Source of the DNA: Strigamia acuminata
Taxonomy: Eukaryota > Arthropoda > Chilopoda > Geophilomorpha > Linotaeniidae
Direction: 5' to 3'
Length of the DNA stretch: 64,000 nt
NCBI GenBank assembly: GCA_949358305.1
Contig: OX442315.1
Span: 7,094,427 to 7,158,426, forward strand
Every line of letters starts with the position of its first letter. Within the stretch, counting starts at the first letter, position 1. Below the pieces are notes generated by a model. That model worked only from the letters and a program-made list of their open reading frames with translations, was not told the origin of the DNA and did not search any database. Positions 30,673-39,529 of the stretch are shown piece after piece. A program made the translations under genes and the position numbers.

Positions 30673-30690
30673 ATCCCGGACGGGCCCCCA
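30673..30690 (-). promoter_or_regulatory. Gypsy-A primer-binding site
   Basis: TGGGGGCCCGTCCGGGAT (minus strand) starts two bases after the 5' LTR. Its complement ends in CCA and has the layout of a tRNA 3' end (CCCGG T-stem strand). I cannot name the tRNA. Confidence 0.65.
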
Positions 30691-30692
30691 CG

Positions 30693-31510
30693 TGTCGCGT
30701 CCTACCTGGTGATAGGTTTAAAGAGCTAACGTGTATTACTTTACCTGTGATTCTACTAAATATGTAAATTACCCAAATGAATACTAAGTATATGTAAATG
30801 AACAAATAGGTTTATTCAATAGGCGTAAGCCTTAAAATACACTCAGTATAAAACTAGAGTCGACTTGGTCAGAGTCGAACAAAGGATTTCTCAAGATGGC
30901 GTCGTCGGTTCCGCGTGGTCGGCGGAACAAAGGCGGCGTCTCGAGTTGTCGTAAATTCGTCACGGATTCGTCGTTCACGGACGCGGTGGAATGCTCTTTC
31001 GAGTCTTCTATCCGTGCCTGTTGTCTAGGGGTTGGTTTTAGCGTCGCAAGGCTCCGTCCAGAAACGTGGAGTTTCTTACAGGGCACTCGGACACTTCGCA
31101 ATGGAAATAATCGTGGGTCGATTATTCGGTGTGAATCCACAAGGGTTATTTTCCTGCTTTCGCGGGGAAATAACACACAGTGTAAATTCGTGAGAGTTAC
31201 AGTTGCACTGGAATCAGCGGTCCTCGATCAATCCTAACTTTTGGTGGAGTTGGCCTGACGGTGAGGTAGTTGCTGTGTTCTTGGTGTCGTTTGTGTAAGT
31301 TCTGCTTGTAGGGCGCAAAACTCTACCTGATATAGGCCAGGGTGAGGGGCCTGGCTCGGCCAATGGGGGCCGTCCACGCATCACCTCACCCCCTCGGGGC
31401 ACGCGCTTCCCAGGGGGGGAAGGCGGAGCCAACGCGAGGGAACTGACCTTTCCTAGTGACTCATGCGGATGGCGTCCACTGGAGGGACGACCACCCGCAG
31501 GGTCACCACA
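30693..31510 (-). repeat. Gypsy-A 5' LTR
   Basis: It is 818 bp, matching 11833-12650 except for scattered single-base changes such as those at about 30762 and 31050. It carries the CAAGATGGCGTC motif at 30892-30903 and the same poly(A) signal. Confidence 0.93.
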
Positions 31511-31514
31511 TACT

Positions 31515-31836
31515 GTGAATATCACAGCTAAAGTAGATATCCACAGTTGTTGAACCTCTGTTGCAATACACTTGGCCGCACCAAACAAATTGACCAAGGC
31601 CTTCTAATTAGAAAACTTGTAGTAAAAAATCCTTGAATTATTATTTTAAAATTATATTTTTATTTAGTTATTTTTCTTTTAAAGATCTTACAAGTTGGTT
31701 CATGAAGAATCCAACCGAAAGTACCCCTGTTAGAATTACGGCGAAATAAAGACGAAATACATACAGCTAATAGCGTAGAAAGCCCAACCATATAAAACCA
31801 CATAAAAAAAATAAAAATAAGAAATAAATTACAGAT
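31515..31836 (+). repeat. Dispersed repeat copy 2, right part
   Basis: It continues 11603-11677 and matches 10116-10442 with a few substitutions and small gaps. It begins right after the Gypsy-A TACT duplication. Confidence 0.85.
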
Positions 31837-32575
31837 GTTCTTTTTTCTAGACAAAAAGAAAAATGAAAAACCAAAAATGTTCTTTGAATGTTCGGATCTA
31901 ATAGTAGAGGTAGTGACGTTAGAATTTGTTTTGGTTCCTCGCTTAACGTGGGATTGCGGGAATGGTTTGTAAGCCTATTTTTTTGGAGATATGGTTAAAA
32001 AGAATAAAAGACGTTAGAGTACAGGTTTTGAATGCATCTGTGTACATATTGTGTAGGATATAAAAGCTGAGTATGATGCCAGGACTGTGCCATTCACCAA
32101 CGTGATGCCGTCGGATGAGCTTCTCTCTCTCGAACTCGCATAATTATTTGTCGGTTATTATTGAACGCGGAGCGGATGTAACAAGGTATTAAGCAATGCA
32201 ATAAAAGATGTTTCAATTCATTCCGATCCAATTCTCAGTAACGAAAATGTATGGATAAAAATGTATTGAAACTGTATTGAAACGTCGTGAAACGTGGCCA
32301 AATCTATGACGGAAATTGCAAAATGACAAATTCCCGAATTCAATTTTCAAATTCTTAAATTTCCCAAAGTAATTGAACATTGAATTCAAGAAAACTCGAT
32401 TTGATTTAACTCAAATGTCAGTTTCAACTGTTATTTATAACAATTATACCGTAACAATTATAACAATTGTGTCAAAATCAATTCAAATTTCACGCAATCT
32501 ACCGAAATCTAATCTAAATGTCTAGAAATTAAGCAAAATCGAAGTCGTGCAAACTACAATTGTGCAACGTTGTAT
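31837..32575. other. Non-coding; possible LTR or promoter remnant
   Basis: A TATAAAAG box (32059-32066) is followed 140 bases later by AATAAA (32200-32205), an arrangement typical of an LTR. No paired repeat, primer site or target duplication was found in the window. The rest is AT-rich with no gene. Confidence 0.3.
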
Positions 32576-33062
32576 CATAGTGTAAGAAGGGATAGTGGTC
32601 TCACTCCGTCAGTTCCCTGATTCGCCACGGTGGCACTGCTTTACACAGACAGACTACAACAGCATAGAAATGCATGCTGAAATAGGTCAAAACCACTCAT
32701 TTTGATTGTTTTAGGCATCAGAAATAAAAATAATTATTACACACATATTTTAGACGACCAAACATTAATTTGGTAAAAAAGATAAATAAAATTAATTTAA
32801 AAAAATTTTTTTTAATTATTTTTTTATTTTTTATTATTTTATTATTTTTTTATTTTTTATTATTTTATTATTTTTATTTTTTTATTTTTATATTATTTTT
32901 TAAATTATTTTTACTTCTGATGCTTAAAACAATCAAAACGAGTGGTTTTGACCAAGTTCACCATGCATTTCTATGCTGTTGTAGTCTGTCTGTGTAAAGC
33001 AGCGCCACCGTGGCGAATCAAGGAACTGACGGAGTGAGACTACTATCCCTTCTTACACTATG
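32576..33062. mobile_element. Long inverted-repeat element (foldback/MITE)
   Basis: Arms of about 160 bp (32576-32745 and about 32900-33062) are near-perfect inverted repeats starting CATAGTGTAAGAAGGG and ending CCCTTCTTACACTATG. The centre (about 32765-32915) is low-complexity T/A with long T runs. There is no coding capacity. A TA target duplication is possible but cannot be separated from the palindromic ends. Confidence 0.8.
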
Positions 33063-33340
33063 GTTGCATGTCACCTCATATTTTTTAAGCCTAATATTAT
33101 TTTAAAAACCTAACCTTTCCGTAACCAAATAACTTATTTTCTACACCGAATGTGGTTTGCTTAGCCTTTAACAAAAGTGCAATTTTCTTCTGCAAATGCA
33201 TTTTTCCACTTGCATTTATTTCACTTGAAAACTCATTCTCCCTCTCTCTCTCTCTCTCATGCTCTCTCTCCAAGAGACCCGCCTCCTAGTTCCATGATTG
33301 TCAAATGACTTAAAGACAGTTGTATTTGTATGAGGTAACT
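33063..33340. other. Non-coding with CT microsatellite
   Basis: A run of CT dinucleotides lies at about 33239-33260. No gene is seen. Confidence 0.6.
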
Positions 33341-34404
33341 TGTTGCGTTCCTGACGGTTCCAATTAGATTTTAACCAACACTAAATTTATATTTAGTCGC
33401 TATGGGATTTTCTAGTTGCAAGAGATCCCGGCGTTCACCTGTGGAAAGCAGTTGAATGCCGTTTATAGGTCTTCTATCGGGTGGGTTAGCCGTTAACTCG
33501 GTGTCTAGGGATTTGATCTCGAATAAAGGCTAAGTCAAGTATGTTAATTTAAATGAATAGTACGTTTATTAATTATCAAGTACAGGTTTAATTGACGAAA
33601 GTGATAATAAAATATGTTCAATTAAGGTTAAATCGTCCGCGTAGGAAGCGACGTGCTCGAAGCAGCGCGGGACTTCCGCGGGCGGAAAAAAGCAGTGCAG
33701 AAATGGCGACTCGACGCCGCACTCACTCTGCGAAGTAGGAAAAGAAACGTGAAGTTGAAGGACTTTACGAACGGGTCCAGCTGTTAAGCCTGACAACACC
33801 GGAAATCTTGGGTTAAACCCTAGATTGCAACGGGAGATTTCCGTTGGAGACAAGTAGTCAAACGGCGGGTACCGCCGATTGTTAAAACCTGACTGGAGAT
33901 CCGCTACAATCTGAATCGGGATCATCGTTAACAGGTCGAGGAGCGGCGACGATGGCTATGCTGTCCTCGGCGGCTGGCTGGCGTCGATCTTCAACGGCGT
34001 CGGCTTGTTGGTCTTCGGGCGGCGGCGGGAACGACGGTGGTTTGGGCCGTCGTGCGTCGTCTTCGCTGCTCGGAAAATGATTCGTTTGAACGTTGGTTCA
34101 AACAAATCGAGATGAAACTTGTCAAACTCACAGATCACGGACAAAACAGTGTTTTTGGTTAGTGAACAAAGCTGTGTCGGTGTGAACGGTATGAGTGTGA
34201 TGCAAAGAGTGAGTAATAATTCGAATTATTGCTCGGAATATGGCCGGAAAACGGCCAGTGCGCAGGCGTGGCGTGTGCCAAGGCACGCTTCAGCTCTAGC
34301 AACGGTGCAAAATTTGGGGATTGTCTTAGCAACGCCCCAATCCAGGGCTCAAAATGCCAGGGCAGCCGTTACAGCTCCTGGGCCAATTGCCCAAAAGCAC
34401 AACA
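33341..34404 (-). repeat. Possible solo LTR, unconfirmed
   Basis: The segment starts TGTTGCGTTCC on the plus strand, like the Gypsy-A LTR ends, and has a minus-strand AATAAA near 33568. A candidate other end is GCACAACA at about 34397-34404. No target duplication and no second copy were found, so the borders are guesses. Confidence 0.25.
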
Positions 34405-35068
34405 GGTGCCTGGCAAAAAACATAATTCTAATGGTTGCTGTTATATAATGACTAATAACTTAATAATTTGGTAAAATAACTTCATCTAAAATGAAGTGAA
34501 CATTTGAGGTCACAACAAACTATAAACCATTATATGATTCTGTACATTGTAGCATTCAAATTGCAGCTAGAAGTTTGTGGATTGCAAGCAACTTTACTCT
34601 AAATTGAAAACATATCCTTTTGACATGGAATTCAATGAAGATCTCCAACTCCAAGATTTAATGGAAAGTCGTAAAACTAATTCTGTGGTAAAGAAAGTAT
34701 ATTACAAAGAAGTAAAACGCATCCAAAAATCTAGAGAAGAATTTTACAACGAATCAGTTGTGTTTTCCACTGACTGCCAGTCGGTAGCTGAAAATATGGA
34801 CATGTGTAGAAAATGAAAATATGTCCAAAATCTTCTGGAGGAAAAAAAAACAGGGCCAGCAATATACCAACAAAGATGCACCCCTTCACATCATTTTCAA
34901 AAGCCACAACTTCATGTCTGATTCATGAGTTGAAACAAGCTCTGCAAGAAAATCAACTTCTGACAAAAAAACTTCAAAAAAGATTGTTGCAGAGTCTGTG
35001 CAAGTGGATGATGAGACTCATAAGTCATTGACTAGCATAATAGAAGAAAGTCAAATAGACAATGAGTT
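34405..35068 (+). pseudogene. Unidentified ORF remnants
   Basis: Two adjacent plus-strand frames (34577-34816 and 34813-35031) read Lys/Glu-rich sequence; the second includes a heptad-like segment (LKQALQENQLLTKKL). They look like pieces of one broken coding region. Gypsy-B begins at 35069, so the remainder may have been displaced. They could belong with the possible transposase remnant at 49285, but no shared motif proves it. Confidence 0.25.
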
Positions 35069-36110
35069 TGTCACGGTCCTGACTTTAGACAGTAATAATT
35101 TTCAAAATTTTAAGCGCATTTTGCGCCTTTCCTTTAAATTTCCCCAATTCTATTGAAAAATTGTTCTAATTCCTTTAATTTATTTTATTTTTCCCAAATC
35201 TAAATTTATTATTTTGTTTTATAATCTTTACCTTATTTTTTACATTTATCTTTGATTTGGCCTGGTTTTAATCACCCCATCCAGACAATTCATGAGAATT
35301 CTGCAATAAGTTGATATAATCGCGCTCTAAATTTGCATATTTCACCCCTGATCGCCTGTTTTCTGCCCGGTCCCCATTGGGAATTGACTTGGCCTTTGAC
35401 ATGTGATCAGAGGTGACTTGTTCTGTCAAGACATTTTTGACAGAGAGAATAATTTTCGCCTTCGACTAGTCAACATCTTCTGTCTCAACTAGAAGATTTC
35501 CAAGTGCGATTTATGATTGCGTCTCAACGCATACGGTCATTATGCAGCCCGAATTCTCATGGTTGGCTATCTAACCACAACATTTATTATTTGCCCATTA
35601 TTTGCGTACGAATTACTGGAAAAACGGCGTATTTGACGGTCTCAATTCGTCAATACATTTTATGCCACGACTGTGACTTCCTCCTCGGCCTAGACATTTT
35701 GAACTTATACTCGTCTCAATTGCGTATTCATTTCATTATCGACGGTTCGACGACGTTGTCTGCGGTTTGGTACCTGTTTGCGCGTTCACCCAACGTTTGC
35801 GCGTGTTCAGGAGAAGAAACATACTCTTCGTAAGTACGCCTAGCATATGACGACATTTTCCCTAGTGAAGAGCGATATTTTGGTCTTAAAATTCGAATAT
35901 CAACGTTCGCCATTTTGTACGGCGCCCGAATTGAATCCTGCACCCATAAAATACAGATTTCACGAATAGACGCTGTCTTAACCTAGCTACCACCCCCGGC
36001 AAAGTTTTAAGAGTTGCAGCGCCTGCGAACCTAAATTTTCTGGTTATTACAATCCCTGGAAATTCTTAAATTTCCGAAACCATTGTTAAAAAGTCGACTA
36101 CGACGTGACA
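35069..36110 (+). repeat. Gypsy-B 5' LTR
   Basis: It has 7-bp inverted ends (TGTCACG/CGTGACA). It contains a GCCATTTTG motif at 35909-35917. A 109-codon frame inside is repeated in the 3' LTR and is not taken as a gene. Confidence 0.93.
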
Positions 36111-36260
36111 ATCTTGGCGAGCTAGACAGGATTCAACTCGAAACGTGTTCTAAGAGAACACAAACCACCATTTTCTTCAGTGAAGACTACGCAAGTATAG
36201 GTCGTTATATTTATTTAATTAATTACTTATTTTTGCCGGCACACATATTATTATTTCAAC
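36111..36260 (+). promoter_or_regulatory. Gypsy-B primer-binding site and leader
   Basis: TGGCGAGCTAGACAGG starts a few bases after the LTR and is the likely primer site; the tRNA is not identified. The leader is only about 150 bases long. Confidence 0.55.
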
Positions 36261-38102
36261 ATGGCTTCACGCGACGCTTTGTCGCAATCCAGTGTTTCGG
36301 ACGTAGAAGCCGAACAAGCGCATACTTTGCCACTTCCAGACTCACCAACACATGAGCCAGACCAACAGCAGGATCTACTAGTACAACCAATCTCTACTGA
36401 CGTACCATTTTCCAATCCTTGGAGGACATACGCTCAAATGGAAGCGGATCAACTCCAACATGAACGGGAAGCGGCTGCGGCACGGGATCAATGGGAGGAA
36501 AATAGACGCCATTTGCAGGACTCACTCATGGAAAGAAGACAAATTGTGGACGGGATGCGAGCGGTTCGAGAAGACATTCAACGAGGACCGCCGCCTCCTT
36601 ACCAACCTGCGTTTATGCAACCGGAGCCACAGCAACATCGAAGGAATCCACCTGCATTGACGATGGAAGCATTGATGAGAGTATTACGAGAGGATAGAAG
36701 GGAGTTACAACACGAACTTCGCCAGGAGTTGCTCGAATCGATGAGGCAAATTAGGCGCGAGCTGAACGACAGAGTGGAGGAATTTATCCATTCGCACAAC
36801 GAGCGAACTCAGCCTGAACCACCAGCACCAGAAGCAGGTTCGGGGGCCACACGTCGTGGTCGAGAGGGCGCTCGGGGAGCCGACTTTTCTTTTGGAGATG
36901 CTGGACGTGCGTCGGGACCACGACGCACTGGCTCTTATTCTCCGAGACGACGCCAACAACATTCACAACAGGGAGACACGACTTCCAATGTTCCACGGGA
37001 CCCACCACCGAATCCTGACCCGGATTCCGCTCAGGGAGGTAGTCAAGGCATACCACTCAGCGCCTCAAGACAGCTGCCTCACACGAGATCTCAACTCTCG
37101 TTGGAGTCGGAAGATCAGCGTCAAGCCGCTCAGGTTGGAAGGTATAAACTTAAAGTTGAAAAAATTCCATACTTCGACCCGGATGAAGCTACTTTCGACA
37201 CAGTGGACTTGTTCCTGGGTAAGCTATATGCGCACATGTTTACCATGGGAGCACCGGAAGGAATATATTTGAAAGTATACGTGGTTCTCGCGCTTCGAAA
37301 TAGAGCGCAGCGTTGGTGGATGGCTCTAACTCCAAAACCAAACAATTGGGAGGACTTTGAATTAGTTTTCAGGCAGGTATTTTCCATTAATTCAGCTTTA
37401 GCTAATGTTAAGTTGTCTCAGCGCAAACAAAAGCCAGGGGAATCGACTATGTCGTTCCTCAGCGAGATGATTCATTATTTAAATATTGCTGGATACAAGG
37501 ACAAGGGCTTGCAGTGGGAACGAGTTCAGGGCATGATGCAAACTCAAGTCGTACAATTAATGCGCTCTTGGTGCATCAGGACGATCGACGACGCAGTCAA
37601 AATGGGCAACGATGTCGATAATCGCCTTCAGTTGGACTCGTTGCGGACTTTTGAGTACAAACAGTGCGGAGTTTCGGACCAGGAGATGCCTTTACCCGCA
37701 GGAGTGGGTCCTGCCACACGTACCAGAACAGAGGAGGAGAAGTTAAATCAACAATCTACTTCGTCCAGGTCTGGTCGTTTTTCAAGATTCAACAAAGTAT
37801 TTACAGCATTGCTCGAGGACATGTCGACTTGTGCGCTTGATCCAGAAGATCCCAACAGCGAGGAATCAAATAGGGACCCGCCCAAGGAGTCTGCATCAGC
37901 GGCAGCACAAAAGTCTGATGTCCACGCCATGACTGCGACTACTCCGCCAACACCTAGAACGGATACACAGCACATATGTCCCAGGGACGTTGTCATTTTT
38001 CCAGCCGCTAAAGAAGCGCCTTCAGAGCCAAAGCTCCCGAAGAATGCTATGTGGAGAAAAACACCAACGGACAAATGGTTCATGTCTGACAGGCAATCCT
38101 AG
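36261..38102 (+). CDS. Gypsy-B Gag
   Basis: 613 codons from ATG at 36261. The N-terminal half is Gln/Glu/Arg-rich with likely coiled coil (residues ~55-180). An Arg/Ser-rich region follows. The capsid-like part includes PYFDPDEATFDTVDLFLGKL (about residues 300-320), RNRAQRWWMALTP and KQKPGESTMSFLSEM, the usual gypsy gag pattern. No complete zinc knuckle lies within the ORF. Directly after the TAG (38100-38102) the same frame reads CPVCGKEW for 24 codons. The protease ORF lies in a different frame just downstream, so Gag-Pol would need frameshifting. Confidence 0.85.
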   Translation: MASRDALSQSSVSDVEAEQAHTLPLPDSPTHEPDQQQDLLVQPISTDVPFSNPWRTYAQMEADQLQHEREAAAARDQWEENRRHLQDSLMERRQIVDGMRAVREDIQRGPPPPYQPAFMQPEPQQHRRNPPALTMEALMRVLREDRRELQHELRQELLESMRQIRRELNDRVEEFIHSHNERTQPEPPAPEAGSGATRRGREGARGADFSFGDAGRASGPRRTGSYSPRRRQQHSQQGDTTSNVPRDPPPNPDPDSAQGGSQGIPLSASRQLPHTRSQLSLESEDQRQAAQVGRYKLKVEKIPYFDPDEATFDTVDLFLGKLYAHMFTMGAPEGIYLKVYVVLALRNRAQRWWMALTPKPNNWEDFELVFRQVFSINSALANVKLSQRKQKPGESTMSFLSEMIHYLNIAGYKDKGLQWERVQGMMQTQVVQLMRSWCIRTIDDAVKMGNDVDNRLQLDSLRTFEYKQCGVSDQEMPLPAGVGPATRTRTEEEKLNQQSTSSRSGRFSRFNKVFTALLEDMSTCALDPEDPNSEESNRDPPKESASAAAQKSDVHAMTATTPPTPRTDTQHICPRDVVIFPAAKEAPSEPKLPKNAMWRKTPTDKWFMSDRQS

Positions 38103-38110
38103 AGGCCTGT

Positions 38111-39529
38111 GTGCCCCGTTTGTGGCAAGGAATGGAGTCGTCAGTCGGGAAACGCAAGCGGCCTGCTCAAAGCATGAGTCCAGAGAGTGGGTCGGACATA
38201 AACATCAAGGACTCTACTGAGAAGAAGACTGAGGAATCACCAGACATCGATGGAAGTACAAAACCGTCTACTCCGACACCAGAGGCGCCATCTGCTGTTC
38301 GAGAAGACAACAACAAATCATTGACCCCGTCTACGGACATTAAATTAACTACATTAATCAAAACAGATTCAAGTAAATCAAAATCAAAAATACCCGGTGT
38401 CGTAACACCACAACTAACAAAATCAGCGCAACTTTCGTCTGTGAAAGCCAAGGAAACTCCCAAAAAATCAACTTCGTTGACAACGCAGAGTGAGACGTTG
38501 CAAACAAACTTCGTTCTTTTGTCGCCCGAGGAATTGCAAAAATCCGAAGAGCCAAGAATCGAAATTACGAAGATTGATCGCTTCAATAGAGAAGCACCAT
38601 ATATCAAAATAACATGGGCTAACGTGAGTTTTGTCGCAGTTTTGGATTCAGGCGCTCAGACATGTGTAATGTCGGAGTCATTATTCAACAAACTTAGAGC
38701 CAATATGGGTTTGGAATTGCTCGAACTTCACGAAACAGTGCGTACAGCGGCCGATGACAAAATTCCAGTTAAGGGATCTGTTAAACTGTCGGTGCGCGCA
38801 CCATTGGCCGTTATTTCTTTCATTTGCTTAATTATACCCAAAACATCAGAGGACCTTCTGCTGGGAAGAGATTTCTGCAGAGCGGTTGGTCTGTGCACGG
38901 ACTTTGAATTGTGCCAGTGGTATTTGAAGGGATCACAAGAGCGAAGACAATTCATGACTTTAGAACAAGCTAACAAGTCAGAATCTGTTCTTTTATTTCC
39001 CATCAGGAAACCCGATGATGCAAAGGACAGCACTAAGGATGTACCCAAGGTATTAATTAACAACATTAATTGTATTCTTCTAGAACATCGACCTTTGTCG
39101 CAAGAGATTTTCGAATATCCAAATGACGATGCTCAGCACCAAATCAAGAGGATTCGGAATCGTACACGAGATCAATGGTCATTTATATGGTCACCAAAGA
39201 GGAAGGATTCCATTAAAAAATCAAGAAGGTTCAATTCATCATTGTTTTCGACGCTTAGCCAACGCAGACGTGCAAGACGACAGCGGAGACGCCTTTATGA
39301 ATTGTCACCAACAATAAAACAACTTAACACACAAGGAAGACAGCTTTTGCGTCGTGTGGATGAAGATGCACTCATGGCCAGAGTACACGATCATTCGACG
39401 ATTTCGGAGCCGCCTCTGGATGTTAACGTACTACAATATCAACCAAGCAGTGATCCAACGCAACTGGATTGGATTTACGACCAGCTGTGGTCATCATTAA
39501 CGGAGGATCAAATTGGTTTTCGATCATAG
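38111..39529 (+). CDS. Gypsy-B protease region
   Basis: The frame opens at 38111 (the first ATG is about 38141) in the -1 frame relative to Gag. A Ser/Thr/Lys/Pro-rich segment of ~130 residues leads to the retropepsin motif LDSGAQTCVMS (about residues 178-188) and the downstream DLLLGRDF flap region. It ends in a Lys/Arg-rich tail and the approach to RT. The next domain, the start of RT, is missing, and the frame stops at 39529 while RT continues in another frame. This marks a deletion plus frame change. Confidence 0.82.
   Translation: MPRLWQGMESSVGKRKRPAQSMSPESGSDINIKDSTEKKTEESPDIDGSTKPSTPTPEAPSAVREDNNKSLTPSTDIKLTTLIKTDSSKSKSKIPGVVTPQLTKSAQLSSVKAKETPKKSTSLTTQSETLQTNFVLLSPEELQKSEEPRIEITKIDRFNREAPYIKITWANVSFVAVLDSGAQTCVMSESLFNKLRANMGLELLELHETVRTAADDKIPVKGSVKLSVRAPLAVISFICLIIPKTSEDLLLGRDFCRAVGLCTDFELCQWYLKGSQERRQFMTLEQANKSESVLLFPIRKPDDAKDSTKDVPKVLINNINCILLEHRPLSQEIFEYPNDDAQHQIKRIRNRTRDQWSFIWSPKRKDSIKKSRRFNSSLFSTLSQRRRARRQRRRLYELSPTIKQLNTQGRQLLRRVDEDALMARVHDHSTISEPPLDVNVLQYQPSSDPTQLDWIYDQLWSSLTEDQIGFRS

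Larger units (their letters stand above)
11833..31510 (-). mobile_element. Gypsy-like LTR retrotransposon 'Gypsy-A'
   Basis: The element runs on the minus strand. Its 818-bp LTRs (TGTGGTGACC...GCGACA in its own orientation) lie at 30693-31510 (5') and 11833-12650 (3'), with a 4-bp TACT duplication at 11829-11832 and 31511-31514. Order in its own direction: PBS, gag (broken frames), pol (protease, RT, RNase H, integrase), a spacer with hairpins, a third ORF, polypurine tract. Only a few LTR differences were seen (two substitutions), so the insertion is recent. A Copia element at 13555-20408 interrupts the third ORF. Without it the element is about 12.8 kb. RT lacks its YxDD motif, so this copy is probably not autonomous. 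Confidence 0.93.

Noticed and set aside
30673-30690. tRNA gene
   Set aside because: Only an 18-base tRNA 3'-end complement next to the LTR; it is a primer-binding site, not a gene.
35504-35833. 109-codon frame in the Gypsy-B LTR, repeated at 47224-47553
   Set aside because: It lies wholly inside the LTR and is explained by LTR duplication. One hydrophobic run is not enough to call a gene.
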